64,000 nt of DNA from the NCBI RefSeq assembly GCF_001854225.1, contig NZ_CP015208.1:1240001-1304000 (forward strand), in the 5' to 3' direction. The notes below the pieces were generated by a model that was not told the origin of the DNA, did not search any database, and saw only the letters and a program-made list of their open reading frames with translations. A program made the translations under genes and the position numbers. This document shows positions 52,382 through 63,087 of the stretch, piece by piece. Source of the stretch: Candidatus Rhodoluna planktonica (GTDB taxonomy: Bacteria; Actinomycetota; Actinomycetes; Actinomycetales; Microbacteriaceae). Position 1 is the stretch's first letter; every line of letters starts with the position of its first letter.

Positions 52382-53432
52382 TGATAGTCAGCGAACCCTC
52401 TGGCGCCTTCGGCATAAGCTCTACCCAAGTGTTTCCCGGAGCTAGCAAAATTGGGGCTCCGGCCTTATCGGCAAGAGCAATTGGGGCGTTAGCCGCAGAC
52501 TTAGTCCAAGTACCCTCAAGCACTTTGCCAGCACTGAAAACCCAAGCCGAACCTGAGTCAACCATCACGGTTTTTGGAATGTTGCCGTAGCGGCGATCGA
52601 GGTAGCTGCGATCAATTTTGACCTGCATCACCACTACGTTTGTCGCTTTCAACTGCGATTTATCAGCAGCATCCATGTGCTTTTTGCCATCTTGCATGCG
52701 CAACCAAACACCGGCTGAATCGGCGGTCCAGCCGGCAATTGCCTGCGGAAATTTAACGTCGAAACCGGTGACCGCAACACCTGAAATTGCTGCCGAAGAT
52801 GTTGCTGAATCGGCGCTGTAGCTGAACTGGGCCGGTGGCGGACCAAGCTTGGCGTGCTGGGCAGAGAGCAGTTGGGCGTTGGCAATTACGTTGTGCGGGG
52901 CAACGCGATCTTTGCTGCGACTGAAGGTGCCAAGGCCCTGTTGCGAAGTTTCGCTGGCGTTGTAGAGCGGGGTCTTTTCCATCATTTTGACAAAGACATA
53001 TTGCCCTCCCGAATAGCAAACAATGCCGCCAAACGGGGTCAAAATGTCAGGATCCATGGGCCGAATCGAGCGCACCGGACCAACCGCGCTAGGTCGATTT
53101 GAGTGCCACACGGCTACAAGTCGGGTTAGACCACCTTCGACCATTTCATCAAATACGATGTCGGTTGAGTTCAGACCCAGCTGCGGCCTGGCGGCATCTG
53201 ATCCGTTGTCGATTTTGCAGGCAACCGAAGGCCGAGAGAGCACCAAAGCCTCTCTGGTAGTCGAGTCATATTGCCGCCCGGTGAGCGGCGCAGTTACATA
53301 CGTTGGGGTCGGTGATTCCGACGGGGATGCACTCGGGCTCGGTTCGCCGACTGGTGCGCTGGCACATCCGGTAAATAGAGCAATTGAAACGATAGTTGCC
53401 GGCCAAGCCGCAAAAGTTTTACCCAACCTCAT
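52374..53432 (-). CDS. DUF3048 (YerB-like) lipoprotein
   Basis: 352 residues. The signal peptide ends in the lipobox FTGCAS (Cys23), so the mature protein is a membrane lipoprotein with a Pro/Ser-rich spacer. The body has the DUF3048 marks: ACKIDNG, PQLGLNSTDIVFDEMVEGG, VGPVRSIRPMD and VAPHNVIAN. Family function is unknown; members are common on the surface of actinobacteria and firmicutes. It overlaps the thrombospondin-type-3 gene by eight bases (translational coupling) and diverges from the subtilase gene across only 43 bases. Confidence 0.88.
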   Translation of the reverse strand: MRLGKTFAAWPATIVSIALFTGCASAPVGEPSPSASPSESPTPTYVTAPLTGRQYDSTTREALVLSRPSVACKIDNGSDAARPQLGLNSTDIVFDEMVEGGLTRLVAVWHSNRPSAVGPVRSIRPMDPDILTPFGGIVCYSGGQYVFVKMMEKTPLYNASETSQQGLGTFSRSKDRVAPHNVIANAQLLSAQHAKLGPPPAQFSYSADSATSSAAISGVAVTGFDVKFPQAIAGWTADSAGVWLRMQDGKKHMDAADKSQLKATNVVVMQVKIDRSYLDRRYGNIPKTVMVDSGSAWVFSAGKVLEGTWTKSAANAPIALADKAGAPILLAPGNTWVELMPKAPEGSLTINE

Positions 53433-53475
53433 GCGCTCAGTTTAGATTCTCTGGTTGCTGTGCTTTCATTGATTT

Positions 53476-55203
53476 ATGAAGAAGTTTGTTTTTGTTTCTG
53501 CCGCGCTCATTGGCTCGTTGGTCCTCGGTGGTGCGGCAATGGCTGCGCCGGCGACATATGGTGCCAAACCCAGCGCTACCCCTTCGGCAAACAGCAAAAA
53601 ACCGGTCACGACGCCAAAAACTAATGGCACTGATGCGAATACCACAACCGGCACTACCGCAACCGAGTCAACAACCTCTAAGCCCGGGGCATCTGGCAAC
53701 AGCAATGCTGGGGGCAAGACTGCCGAAAACAACAACACCAACGACACCAAGACCAACGGAAACTCAGGCAAAACCCCAAGCTCCACTGGCACAAAGACAA
53801 CGGGCACCACAAAAACAAACGGAGCAAAACCCGCTGTCGATACGGGTGTGCGTTCAAACTATATTGTTCGTTTCGCTGAAGGCACCGATGTAGACAGCGA
53901 ATCAACCGCGATCGCCTCATTGAAGACCACAGTTTCAAAGAAGTTCAAAACTGTAATCCGCGGCGCTCTGGTGCGCATGACAGAGAAACAGAAAGAAAAT
54001 GTTGCAAAACGCGCGAATGTGCTCTCCATCGTGCCCGACGGCGACGTCTCAACATCAGAAACACAGAGTTCGCCAAGTTGGGGCCTCGACCGAATCGACC
54101 AGATCGATATGCCGCTCGATGCCTCATTTAGTTACGCAGAGACTGGCGTCGGTGTAACCGCATACGTTGTCGACACTGGTGTTCTAACCACTCACAGCGA
54201 ATTCACTGGGCGCACAGCAGCTGGCTTTAGTGCCATCAGCGACGGCAATGGCACAATCGACTGCAACGGGCACGGAACCCACGTGGCTTCAACTATCGGC
54301 GGCACAATCTACGGTGTTGCTAAAGGTGTAACCATCGCCCCCGTTCGTGTCTTAGGGTGCGACGGTTCCGGAACCATTTCAGGCGTAATTGCTGGCCTCG
54401 ACTGGATTGCAGCCAACCATGACAGCAGCAAAGCCGCAGTAGTCAACATGAGTTTGGGCGGTGGCGCTAACAGCACACTTGACGCGGCCGTAAACAATCT
54501 CATCGACCGCGGCATCACAGTTGTAGTTGCAGCGGGCAATAACACTGCAGATGCCTGTACCGCCTCACCAGCGCGAGTGCCGAGAGCAATTACAGTGGCG
54601 GCTAGCTCGGCAACCGACGCTTTTGCCAGCTACAGCAACTTTGGGTCTTGCGTAGACATAATCGCTCCTGGAAGCAGCATCACAGGTGCCTGGTTCACCT
54701 CTACTTCGGCAACCGCTACCATCTCGGGCACTTCAATGGCTACCCCGCATGTCGCCGGAATTGTGGCTCGCATGCAAACTCTAGGTGCCCAACTTCCAGC
54801 AAAAATTAGCGAGAGCCTTGCTGCAGTTAGCGTGGCCGACACCATTTCAGCGGTTCCTACCGGAACTGCAAACGCGTTCATCTACGGAAACCCAAGCGGC
54901 GTGAGCATCCCGGCTGCCGCAAAACCATTGGCCGCAATTTCGGTTTCGGCAACTGCGGGCAGCCGATCGGCAACCGCAACTTGGGTGCTGGCCGACAACA
55001 CCGCTGGCCCGCTAACCTCACAAACCGTAAAGCTTTGGGCTGGCAATCAATTGGTTAGAACCTTCACCGTTTCGGCAACAGAAACCTCGCTGCAGGTAAC
55101 TAAATTGCGCACCAATACCTCATACAGCTTTAGCGTGGTTGCCAATAATGCCGGTGGCTTTGCTGAATCAGCTCGCAGCAATGCGGTGCGACCAAGTCGC
55201 TAG
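53476..55203 (+). CDS. Secreted subtilisin-like serine protease (S8 family)
   Basis: 575 residues. Signal peptide (cleavage near AMAAP), then a ~100-residue Thr/Asn/Lys-rich low-complexity stretch, an I9-type inhibitor prodomain (about 128-200, NYIVRFAEG), and a proteinase-K-like S8 domain with the full triad: D233 (YVVDTGV), H266 (NGHGTHVAS) and S420 ([12 protein letters not shown]). A C-terminal fibronectin-III domain (about 485-575) follows. No obvious ribosome site precedes ATG 53476. It could process or turn over the large surface proteins encoded on either side; that is inference. Confidence 0.92.
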   Translation: MKKFVFVSAALIGSLVLGGAAMAAPATYGAKPSATPSANSKKPVTTPKTNGTDANTTTGTTATESTTSKPGASGNSNAGGKTAENNNTNDTKTNGNSGKTPSSTGTKTTGTTKTNGAKPAVDTGVRSNYIVRFAEGTDVDSESTAIASLKTTVSKKFKTVIRGALVRMTEKQKENVAKRANVLSIVPDGDVSTSETQSSPSWGLDRIDQIDMPLDASFSYAETGVGVTAYVVDTGVLTTHSEFTGRTAAGFSAISDGNGTIDCNGHGTHVASTIGGTIYGVAKGVTIAPVRVLGCDGSGTISGVIAGLDWIAANHDSSKAAVVNMSLGGGANSTLDAAVNNLIDRGITVVVAAGNNTADACTASPARVPRAITVAASSATDAFASYSNFGSCVDIIAPGSSITGAWFTSTSATATISGTSMATPHVAGIVARMQTLGAQLPAKISESLAAVSVADTISAVPTGTANAFIYGNPSGVSIPAAAKPLAAISVSATAGSRSATATWVLADNTAGPLTSQTVKLWAGNQLVRTFTVSATETSLQVTKLRTNTSYSFSVVANNAGGFAESARSNAVRPSR

Positions 55204-55242
55204 GCACTAAATCTCAACCAGCAAAAAAGTGCTAAACAAAAA

Positions 55243-55264
55243 GACCCGAGCTTTTGCCCGGGCC
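55243..55264 (-). terminator. Terminator after the 2,135-residue protein gene
   Basis: Read on the minus strand, GGCCCGGGC pairs with GCTCGGGTC using G-U pairs around an AAAA loop, followed by TTTTTG. On the plus strand the same stem has A-C mismatches, so it mainly serves the minus-strand gene. Confidence 0.75.
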
Positions 55265-55271
55265 TTTACAA

Positions 55272-58200
55272 CTATTTAGCCTTGCCCTTCTTGTCTCTTC
55301 CCATTAGCAGGTTCACCACTCCGAAGGCGGCGGCAATTGCAACACCAATCCAGATTTCATAGGTCACACTAACCCAGCCAATGATCGCCGCTGGCAGGGC
55401 GCTGGCAAAGGCAGTCACAAGCAATACAGTGCGGCGGACGTTACCAACTGGGCGTCTAATTAGTCGAGCAACCAGTGTGAGCAGCCCCAAGATCAAGGCA
55501 AACCAAACTGTCCACCAAGCCACTTCTCGCTCGAGTGGAATCTCTCGGATAACCGTTTGTGACCCGCCAGATTGCGAAGCCCCGCTGATGATGACTGTTG
55601 CCTGGGTGCCGTCGTCAAATTTTTGAATTTCGTTGACAGCTTCTTCACTCAACACAATTTCGCCGTTCGCATCGGTTGATACACCCTCAAGTGAGCGAAT
55701 TCCGACCAGACGAATAGCGTGACCGCCAGCTTCAAGCAGGTCGATAGGCAACGAACCAGAGAGTTGGGCTTTACCAAACTTGTCGACTACGGCCTCACCA
55801 AAAATAATTGGCTGAGTGGTTACGGTTAGGTAGACCAAGGTGCCCGGCAAATAGGTGTCGGCTGAAGCATCAACTTTGATCCATTTGGCGGCGTCTGCCA
55901 CGTTGAGGTCTTTTAGTGAAATTGGCTTGGCCAAGCCCGAGGCAGCAAACAACTCAATTTCAGGTTGCTCGATTTCAGTGCTGAAAATTTGAGTGCTGGC
56001 TGGCGGAGTGGTCTGCACAACCTTGTCGATTGAAGCGAAGTTAGTGCGCTGACGAGCAGTCGACTCTTCGATGGCTGCAGCAATTGCCACCGGATCAGCG
56101 GCTTGGCCCGGAGTTACCACAAACTGGCCGGCAATTCTTGAACCGATTACCTCAATACGAATACCCGCGCTCGGAGCGAAACCGCTGATTTTCTCAGCAG
56201 CCACAGCAGCAACAGTTCTGGTCGCCGCACTGAGCACATCTTTGGTGCCATCCGCTTTTTCGGTAGTTACCACAGTGGTTTGAGTTTCAGGAATCTGAAC
56301 TTTGGTTACTTTATCGGCCGCGTTGTTTGCTGGTGCTGCGGGTGATTGAGATGGTGCCGGTGTGGCCGCGCTGTTGTTTCGTTGCGGAGCAGAGGTTGGC
56401 GCGACAACATTTTCAACAATCTTCGAAAGCTGGTTTAGCAAACCAGTGATGTTTTTCACCAGTGGGGCATCCGGCGTTGCCGTTGGCGCGGGTATTGCCG
56501 ACTGCTGCGGCTTCGGAGTGACTCGAGGCGCAGGTGAGGTAGTGTTCTCAGGCGTAGGCAATGCCACCGGTGCGTTTGCTGTAACCGACGGACGCGGAGT
56601 TGGTCTAACCACTGGTCGGCTTGGAGTCGGTGTCGGCGAAGCGGCGGTTGGACTTGGTGTCGGCGTTGGCTGAACCACCGGGTTGTTGTTGCCGTTATTG
56701 CCACCATTGTTGCCGTTGTTGCCACCATTATTGTTCACCGCTGCTGCGGCAGTTTTAAAAGTGCGCACGGCACCGTTGGCAGTGGTACCAGTGGTTGGGG
56801 TTGCGATTACTCGATAGTAGTAATCGGTCGAAGGAGTTAATCCACTTGCAGCAACCGATACGGCCTGGGTTGAGTTCGGCGAAATTGAACCATTCGTTAC
56901 ACTTCCAAGCACTCCGGTCAAGCAGTTACCGAGGGTATTCGAGTTCGTGTTACCGGTGGTCGAAATACAGAAGGTGACGGTTACCGCATGTGTTCTCGAA
57001 ACTACCTGCCCTGGCAGGGTTGCCGTGGTGTCTGTTAGCGTGCTCACAGATTGAGTAGTTGCACTTGGTGGAGAGTCGGTGGTGAAACTAAGAACTACAC
57101 CGCTAACTGCAGAACCGCCTGAGGTTGGGGTGGCGATTACACGGAAATAGTAAGTGGTTCCTGGGTTAAGCCCAGTCACTAAAACTTCAGGTGATGCTGG
57201 CGAGTTTGCACCCGCATTTCCATTCACTACAACTCCAACGGTTCCTACATTGCAGGAACCAATGGTGTTTGCCGCAGTGTTGCCAGTACTTGAAAGACAG
57301 AAGGTTCCGGTTGCACCAGTTGCACCGCCGTCTATCTGACTGTTCAAGGTTGCTGATTCTTCACCAACATTTGAAGCTGGATTAGTTTGTGCAGTCGGCG
57401 CACCCAGAGCGTTAGTCGTGAAGGTCAGAACTGACCCGTACACTTGAGAACCGGTTGCTGGGTTGATGATAATTCTGAAGAAGTACTGAGTGCTCGGAGT
57501 CAAACCCGAAACTTCAACCGTGTGATTGTTGCTTGCTCCGGCCCCTGGTGTGGCATTTGAAACCGGCGCAAAAGTGCCCTGATCGCAGTTTCCTATCGTG
57601 TTCGAGGCTGTATTGCCTGTCAGCGATAAGCAAAAACTAACCGTGCCGCCATAAGTGCCTGTGGTTGTAGAGCCGTTGAGGTGAGCATCGTTCGCAGTCA
57701 CCGGTGAAGCTGCGGTTGTACTGGCAGTCGCCAAGATGACTGGCGTAGTGAAGGAAAGAACTTCACCTTGGAAAGTCTGATTGGTCGAAGTTATGACTTT
57801 TACTCTGAAGTAATAGGTTGTATTGCTAGCCAACCCTGTTATGGCCTGACTTGGTGTTGCCGAGGCGTTGGCATTCAGGCTGCCGGCAGAAATTGCCGAA
57901 GCAGTACCCGAGCCACAGGTACCAATTGTGTCAGCAACAGTATCACCAGTTGTCGAGAGGCAGAAACTTATTGTGTTCAGTGAATAGGTTCCTGAAGTAA
58001 TGCTTGAGTTCAACGTTGCACCGGTTCCGGATACAGAACTTGCCGCAACGGTAACCGGAGTCGGGTCGATAATTGTCAACGTCGTAAAACTGAGCACGTT
58101 GCCCTCAACAACAGCACCGCTGCTCGGGGTAGCAATTACTCGGAAATAGTAGGTGGTGTTGTCGCTAAGACCGGTGACTGAAACCGCGACATTCGAATTC

Positions 58201-61200
58201 GAATTTGCCGATTGCGAGGCATTGATCACTGAACCTTGAACACCGGATAGACATGAGCCAAGTGTGTTTGCATTCACATCGAAAGTCTGTGAGATACAAA
58301 AAGTGTGGGTTGTGCTGTAGGTGTGCGAAGTCACTGAACCGTTCAAAACCGCCGAAGTGTATGAAACTTGAGTGGCCGCTTGAGTTGTCGGAGTAGGCCC
58401 TTGGGTCAAAGTGGTGAAGGTCTTAACAGCTCCGCTAACCGCCGAGCCTGTGGTTGGCGTGACTATAACCCTAAAGTAGTAAACCGTATTCGTACTCAGC
58501 CCCGCCGCTCCAGCACTGGGGGTTGAGCTTGAATTGGCAAGCATGGTTCCGCCGGTGACAGCGCCAACTTTGCCTGTCAAACACTCACCAATGGTGTTCG
58601 ATACGACACTCCCCGTCGCAGACAAGCAGAAAGTCACTGTTGCCCCATAGGTTTCGGTTGTCACACTACCGTTGAGCGTGGCCGAGGTATAACTGATGTT
58701 TGTTGCATCGTTAGTTGTTGCCACAGGTGGTAGCGGATCGGTGACAAAGGTCAGAATTGCACCTTTGGCGAAACCATTTGTACTACTTGCCAAAATCTGG
58801 AACTTGTATTCGGTGTTTGCCGATAAACCTGTGAGGTTTGCGCTGCGATTGGCGCTTTCGGGCGCAGCAATGGCGGCCGTTATTGTCGGGTCTGTCTTGC
58901 CGGCTGTGAAGCCCGAACCGTCGTGACAGTTATCCATGTAGCCGTCTGAGTTAGCATCAGCGAAGTCAGCAGTTTTCGAGAAACAGAAATAAACGGTCGT
59001 GCTCGCACCATTGGCTGAAACATTTCCGTTGATAGTTGCTGAAGTGCTCAGCACATTTGTCGCTGCGCTAGTAGTCGCTAGTGGCGGGCCCGGCGTGGTA
59101 AATGACTCAATGTTTGCGTAGATAACCTCTGCCGTTGTTGCATCTGTTGCAATGACTTGAAAATAGTATGTTGCGCCTGCGGTCAAACCACTTATATCCA
59201 GCGAATTGGCAGTAGTAATCCCCGCCGACACGGTAGCGCCAACTGTTGCCGTTTGAGGTGCTCCAGCACCGAGGCAGTTAGTCAGAGTGCCGGTGGTCGG
59301 CTTGGTGGTTGTGTAGCAAAACTTGACCGAAGCATTGTTCGTGCCCGCCTTGACGCTTCCATTTAGTGTGGCTGAGTTTGCTTGAACTGATGTTGCTGGA
59401 TTTGTAATGGCCTCAGCCGGGTTTACGTCCGTCGCAGCAAAATTGACCCATGCGCCAGTTACAGGTGTTGCGACAGACGCCGTGCCAGTGGTTTCACCTG
59501 TGATGGTCCAGTCGTAGTTCGCAAAAACCCGATAGCAGTATCTCTTGCCAGACGTTAGACCAGTGACTGAGTAAGAAACTGAAGTTTCGTATAAACCTGT
59601 TAGAACGAGGTTGATTTTTGCATCGGCTGCGTTTAGATCTAAAAAGAGTTCCTGTGTCGGTGTAACGTCTGCAGTGCACGTGTAAGCGCTACCAGAAGAG
59701 TCAGCCAATTTGTATTCAAAGGCAACACGGCTAGGGTTGCCCCGCGCATTTACAGTTGCATTGAAAGTTGCATTGATAGTGTTTGAGGTTTTTGAAAGAT
59801 TAGAAACCGAGTTTGTTACCGCAGTGGGGCTATCAAAGGTTGGCATTGGGGTTGTAAAGCTAAGAATCTGCCCAAAGTTATCTCCTACTTTGACACGGTA
59901 ATAGTAGGTGGTACCCGGCTGCAGATCACTCAGGTTACAGCTAACGGCTACCGGATCACTTGACGCTGTAGTTAGTCCTCCGGCAGGTGTGGCTGCAGAC
60001 ACCAAAGATGATCCGGCGAGATTAGGGTCTGTTGAGTACTCACATTGAATCAACTGGTTGGCTGTACCGTTTGGATCAACAGTTCCCGCTAACGTCGCCG
60101 TTGATTTCGAATTTCCGTTTCCATCGATGGTCGTGTTAACCGATGATGCCGAGCCTGTAATTACTTCAATAGGTTGGCTTACCTTCGTGGCTGCTGGCTG
60201 CAGCACGTTCGAAACCGAACAACTGCCAGAGGCAAGTGCCTGGTCCATTGTGGTGTTCACCTGGTCGTACTGGTAGGCGGTCGAACCAATATTCAGATCG
60301 CCAAGTTTTGCTTGCACCGAGTTTGTGTAAGTAGATGTACCAGCAGAACAAGCAGCAACCATTTTGTAGTTGATTTGCAGAGTGCCATTGGCCGGCACAG
60401 TGAATGGGCCACTAAATGTGTAGTTGTTGAAGCCTGCTGGTCCAACTGAAAGACCTGGGTCAGCAATGGCGGTTGTGCTACCAGACCCAGTTGATGCAGA
60501 CAAAGACTTGAAGCTCATGTTGTTTGAAGCTGTGTCGACTACTGAGTCGACAACAAGAGGCGAAGAACTCGAGTTAGTCAAAACAACTCGATAACCAATT
60601 TCAGCGTTTGTACCCGAGACTGACACTCCGGTGCCGCTCTTTGCAGCGGTAAGTGAAATTGGCAAAGTGGCCGATGACGCTGTGTACTTTGCTGAACCAT
60701 CGGTGTTGTAGTAACCACCCATATCGGTGTGTTTGATTTGTGTGCCAGAACTGATTTGCGCAACCGGAGCGATAGCGCCCGAACCCTGCCCAATGATTTT
60801 GAAGGTGTAAGTCGCCGTGTAGGAACCGGGGGTCTTGTTGCTACTGATGCTGTTGATAGCCGGTTTCAAAATCAGTTCGTTGTCTTTTGTGACTGCCGTG
60901 CCGCTAAAAGCCTTGTTGTCGTAGTAAGTTACGGAAACTTTTGTCAATCGATAGGCACGAGTGGGCCAACTCGAACTCGACGCTGGAGAAATCCAGATCA
61001 CATCTAAGTCTGGGGCACTGCCAGCACCAATCGTTCCGGTGAGGCCTTTATGTGTAACGACAAGCTCACCGCCAATAAATGACGATGAGATAGAAGTTAC
61101 CGAATCAACTTTGTTAGCAGCCGCTTTGATTGTTTCTTTAACCTTGTCGAAACTGAACTCGCAAAAGTACTTTTCAACGCCACCGGCATTCGGGTTTCCT

Positions 61201-61679
61201 TCATAAATGCGAACTACGTGCGATTGCTTTGCGGTAGTCGGCTTGGGCGCTTTCAACAAAAAATAGGATGCCTTGGTGCCTGAATTAAGAGACCCCAACT
61301 GGTAAGTGGCATCATTTTGGTTCGCAAGTTGAACTACCTCAGTTGAATCAAATCCGTCAACCTTGACCCAGACATCGGCATTGCTGGTATTTCCCGATCC
61401 CCTAGTGACTCGGTAACCAGCATATGAGGCATCAATGCGCTGCCCCTGGCCGGTGTCGATATAGAAGACTTTTCCGTGGCTAGCCTGAACTACGTAGTCG
61501 GTCGGCGTGGCTGGGGTTGAAGCACCAGCTGCCAGACAGGTTCCACCATTTGTCGCCGCATTAGCTGCTTCGGTCTCGATTGGTGCGACCGCTGCGACAA
61601 TCGATGAACTGAAGGCGACTGTTGCAGCCATAAAAAAACGGAAAGCCTTTGCTTTCAAGGTGAGGTGCTTACCAGCCAA
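55272..61679 (-). CDS. Fibronectin-repeat surface protein, 2,135 residues
   Basis: Starts at TTG 61679. Signal peptide (about 1-36), an N-terminal region (about 37-490) with a DUF11-like piece near 350-450, then ten ~100-residue fibronectin-III-like units (about 495-1,640), an Asn/Gly then Pro/Thr-rich wall spacer (about 1,645-1,750), a ~300-residue C-terminal beta region and about three membrane helices ending in DKKGKAK. Units 5 to 10 each carry a Cys pair with fixed spacing (FCLS...IGxC, 14 residues between). Unit motif: YYFRVIxTPTxG. Together with the giant protein it suggests a coat of long membrane-anchored fibres. No LPXTG. Confidence 0.82.
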   Translation of the reverse strand: MAGKHLTLKAKAFRFFMAATVAFSSSIVAAVAPIETEAANAATNGGTCLAAGASTPATPTDYVVQASHGKVFYIDTGQGQRIDASYAGYRVTRGSGNTSNADVWVKVDGFDSTEVVQLANQNDATYQLGSLNSGTKASYFLLKAPKPTTAKQSHVVRIYEGNPNAGGVEKYFCEFSFDKVKETIKAAANKVDSVTSISSSFIGGELVVTHKGLTGTIGAGSAPDLDVIWISPASSSSWPTRAYRLTKVSVTYYDNKAFSGTAVTKDNELILKPAINSISSNKTPGSYTATYTFKIIGQGSGAIAPVAQISSGTQIKHTDMGGYYNTDGSAKYTASSATLPISLTAAKSGTGVSVSGTNAEIGYRVVLTNSSSSPLVVDSVVDTASNNMSFKSLSASTGSGSTTAIADPGLSVGPAGFNNYTFSGPFTVPANGTLQINYKMVAACSAGTSTYTNSVQAKLGDLNIGSTAYQYDQVNTTMDQALASGSCSVSNVLQPAATKVSQPIEVITGSASSVNTTIDGNGNSKSTATLAGTVDPNGTANQLIQCEYSTDPNLAGSSLVSAATPAGGLTTASSDPVAVSCNLSDLQPGTTYYYRVKVGDNFGQILSFTTPMPTFDSPTAVTNSVSNLSKTSNTINATFNATVNARGNPSRVAFEYKLADSSGSAYTCTADVTPTQELFLDLNAADAKINLVLTGLYETSVSYSVTGLTSGKRYCYRVFANYDWTITGETTGTASVATPVTGAWVNFAATDVNPAEAITNPATSVQANSATLNGSVKAGTNNASVKFCYTTTKPTTGTLTNCLGAGAPQTATVGATVSAGITTANSLDISGLTAGATYYFQVIATDATTAEVIYANIESFTTPGPPLATTSAATNVLSTSATINGNVSANGASTTVYFCFSKTADFADANSDGYMDNCHDGSGFTAGKTDPTITAAIAAPESANRSANLTGLSANTEYKFQILASSTNGFAKGAILTFVTDPLPPVATTNDATNISYTSATLNGSVTTETYGATVTFCLSATGSVVSNTIGECLTGKVGAVTGGTMLANSSSTPSAGAAGLSTNTVYYFRVIVTPTTGSAVSGAVKTFTTLTQGPTPTTQAATQVSYTSAVLNGSVTSHTYSTTHTFCISQTFDVNANTLGSCLSGVQGSVINASQSANSNSNVAVSVTGLSDNTTYYFRVIATPSSGAVVEGNVLSFTTLTIIDPTPVTVAASSVSGTGATLNSSITSGTYSLNTISFCLSTTGDTVADTIGTCGSGTASAISAGSLNANASATPSQAITGLASNTTYYFRVKVITSTNQTFQGEVLSFTTPVILATASTTAASPVTANDAHLNGSTTTGTYGGTVSFCLSLTGNTASNTIGNCDQGTFAPVSNATPGAGASNNHTVEVSGLTPSTQYFFRIIINPATGSQVYGSVLTFTTNALGAPTAQTNPASNVGEESATLNSQIDGGATGATGTFCLSSTGNTAANTIGSCNVGTVGVVVNGNAGANSPASPEVLVTGLNPGTTYYFRVIATPTSGGSAVSGVVLSFTTDSPPSATTQSVSTLTDTTATLPGQVVSRTHAVTVTFCISTTGNTNSNTLGNCLTGVLGSVTNGSISPNSTQAVSVAASGLTPSTDYYYRVIATPTTGTTANGAVRTFKTAAAAVNNNGGNNGNNGGNNGNNNPVVQPTPTPSPTAASPTPTPSRPVVRPTPRPSVTANAPVALPTPENTTSPAPRVTPKPQQSAIPAPTATPDAPLVKNITGLLNQLSKIVENVVAPTSAPQRNNSAATPAPSQSPAAPANNAADKVTKVQIPETQTTVVTTEKADGTKDVLSAATRTVAAVAAEKISGFAPSAGIRIEVIGSRIAGQFVVTPGQAADPVAIAAAIEESTARQRTNFASIDKVVQTTPPASTQIFSTEIEQPEIELFAASGLAKPISLKDLNVADAAKWIKVDASADTYLPGTLVYLTVTTQPIIFGEAVVDKFGKAQLSGSLPIDLLEAGGHAIRLVGIRSLEGVSTDANGEIVLSEEAVNEIQKFDDGTQATVIISGASQSGGSQTVIREIPLEREVAWWTVWFALILGLLTLVARLIRRPVGNVRRTVLLVTAFASALPAAIIGWVSVTYEIWIGVAIAAAFGVVNLLMGRDKKGKAK
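56750..60190 (-). repeat. Ten fibronectin-type units with fixed Cys spacing
   Basis: Ten units recognised by SATLNGSV-type, FCLSxTGNT-type and YYFRVIATP-type strands. C-x14-C is kept in units 5-10; units 3 and 4 have pairs with different spacing; units 1 and 2 are more divergent. Confidence 0.8.
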
Positions 61680-61816
61680 TGTTTTTTGCCTTAGTTCGTA
61701 GAAGCGAATATGTTTCTAATGGTATTTGAAAAGATTCGTTTCACCGCATGGATGTTCGGCTTACCCCACTTTTTTATTCGCCCAAGCGAATGCTGACCTA
61801 CCCAAAAAAGTAGCAA

Positions 61817-61846
61817 AAAAGGCCCGAGCCGAAGCCCGGGCCTTTT
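61817..61846 (-). terminator. Terminator after the PTS IIC gene
   Basis: AAAAGGCCCGAGC (61817-61829) pairs with GCCCGGGCCTTTT (61834-61846); the two mispaired positions become G-U on the minus strand. It lies 16 bases after the stop. The stem closely resembles that at 55243-55264. Confidence 0.82.
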
Positions 61847-61861
61847 CTCAGCTAGAAGTTG

Positions 61862-63001
61862 TTACTTCTTGGCACCAATGTTCTTTGCAACAAGCACTAG
61901 AAGTGCGGTTACAACGGTACCGATAGCAATTGCTAGCACATAGGTTAGCCAGTTGGTCACTAGTGGGAACACGAAGATTCCACCGTGCGGTGCGCGAAGC
62001 TCGTTGCCGAATAGGGCAACTAGAGCACCGGTTACACCAGAACCAACCATGATTGATGGGATAACGCGAGCTGGATCAGCAGCAGCGAATGGGATTGCAC
62101 CTTCTGAGATGAATGATGCACCTAGAAGCCATGCAGCCTTACCGTTTTCTACCTCAGACTCAGAGAATGCAGACTTACGTAGGTTGGTAGCAAGCGCTAG
62201 ACCTAGTGGAGGTGTCATACCAGCAGCCATAACGATAGCCATTACCTGGAACTCAGTTGCCGATGCAGCAGCGCCAGCGGTGGCAAGACCGGTAACAGCA
62301 AAGGTGTAAGCAACCTTGTTAACTGGGCCACCCATGTCGAAGGCCATCATTAGACCAAGCACTAGACCTAGAACTGCAAGACCAGCACCCGATAGGCTGC
62401 CTAGCCAAGCGGTTAGACCGTTTACCAAAGCAGATACTGGAACCTTTAGAACTAGAACCATTGCTAGACCAGTGATTAGCGAGCCCAAAAGTGGGATAAC
62501 TACAACTGGCATAACTGGCTTGATCCAGTTGGCAACCTTCCAGCGGCTGATCCATAGAGCAACGAAACCACCGATGAAACCACCGAGAATTGCGCCAAGG
62601 AAGCCGGTGCCGGTGCCTAGTGGGTTGCCGTCAAGACCGGTAGCAAGAGCACCGGCGACGAAACCTGGAACTAGACCTGGGCGGTCAGCAATCGCGAATG
62701 CGATGTAGGCAGCGAGAACTGGTACGAAGAATGCAAAAGCAGCCTTACCGAACCAGAAAATGATGAATGCCCAGTTACCAATGTTTAGCAAGTCGAAACC
62801 GGTAACGGCTCCGCTTTCGTTGGTTGGTACGTTCATCTTTGCTGCATCATATGCGTGGATACCGTCGGTACCAGCAGCAGCTGCACCTAGAAGGAATCCA
62901 AGGGCGATCAAAATACCACCCGCAGCAACGAATGGGATCATGTATGAAACACCGGTCATCAGCCACTGGCGGATGCGTGTTCCTGTACTTGCGTTTGACA
63001 C
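61862..63001 (-). CDS. PTS fructose transporter subunit IIC
   Basis: 379 residues from GTG 63001 with GGAGG upstream. Polytopic membrane protein with fructose-type IIC marks: MTGVSYMIPFVAAGGILIAL at the start, PGFVAGAL, GFLGAILGGFIGG and FISEGAIPFAAADP. It moves the sugar across the membrane while IIB phosphorylates it. Follows the IIB gene by 86 bases and ends before a strong terminator, so it is the last gene of the operon. Confidence 0.92.
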   Translation of the reverse strand: MSNASTGTRIRQWLMTGVSYMIPFVAAGGILIALGFLLGAAAAGTDGIHAYDAAKMNVPTNESGAVTGFDLLNIGNWAFIIFWFGKAAFAFFVPVLAAYIAFAIADRPGLVPGFVAGALATGLDGNPLGTGTGFLGAILGGFIGGFVALWISRWKVANWIKPVMPVVVIPLLGSLITGLAMVLVLKVPVSALVNGLTAWLGSLSGAGLAVLGLVLGLMMAFDMGGPVNKVAYTFAVTGLATAGAAASATEFQVMAIVMAAGMTPPLGLALATNLRKSAFSESEVENGKAAWLLGASFISEGAIPFAAADPARVIPSIMVGSGVTGALVALFGNELRAPHGGIFVFPLVTNWLTYVLAIAIGTVVTALLVLVAKNIGAKK

Positions 63002-63087
63002 TATGAGCCTCCTACTGCTCTTTTTAGTGAAATTGGAATCGCGGATTGCGATCCAAACCTGTAGAACTCGTTAGTTGTTTCAGCTAA

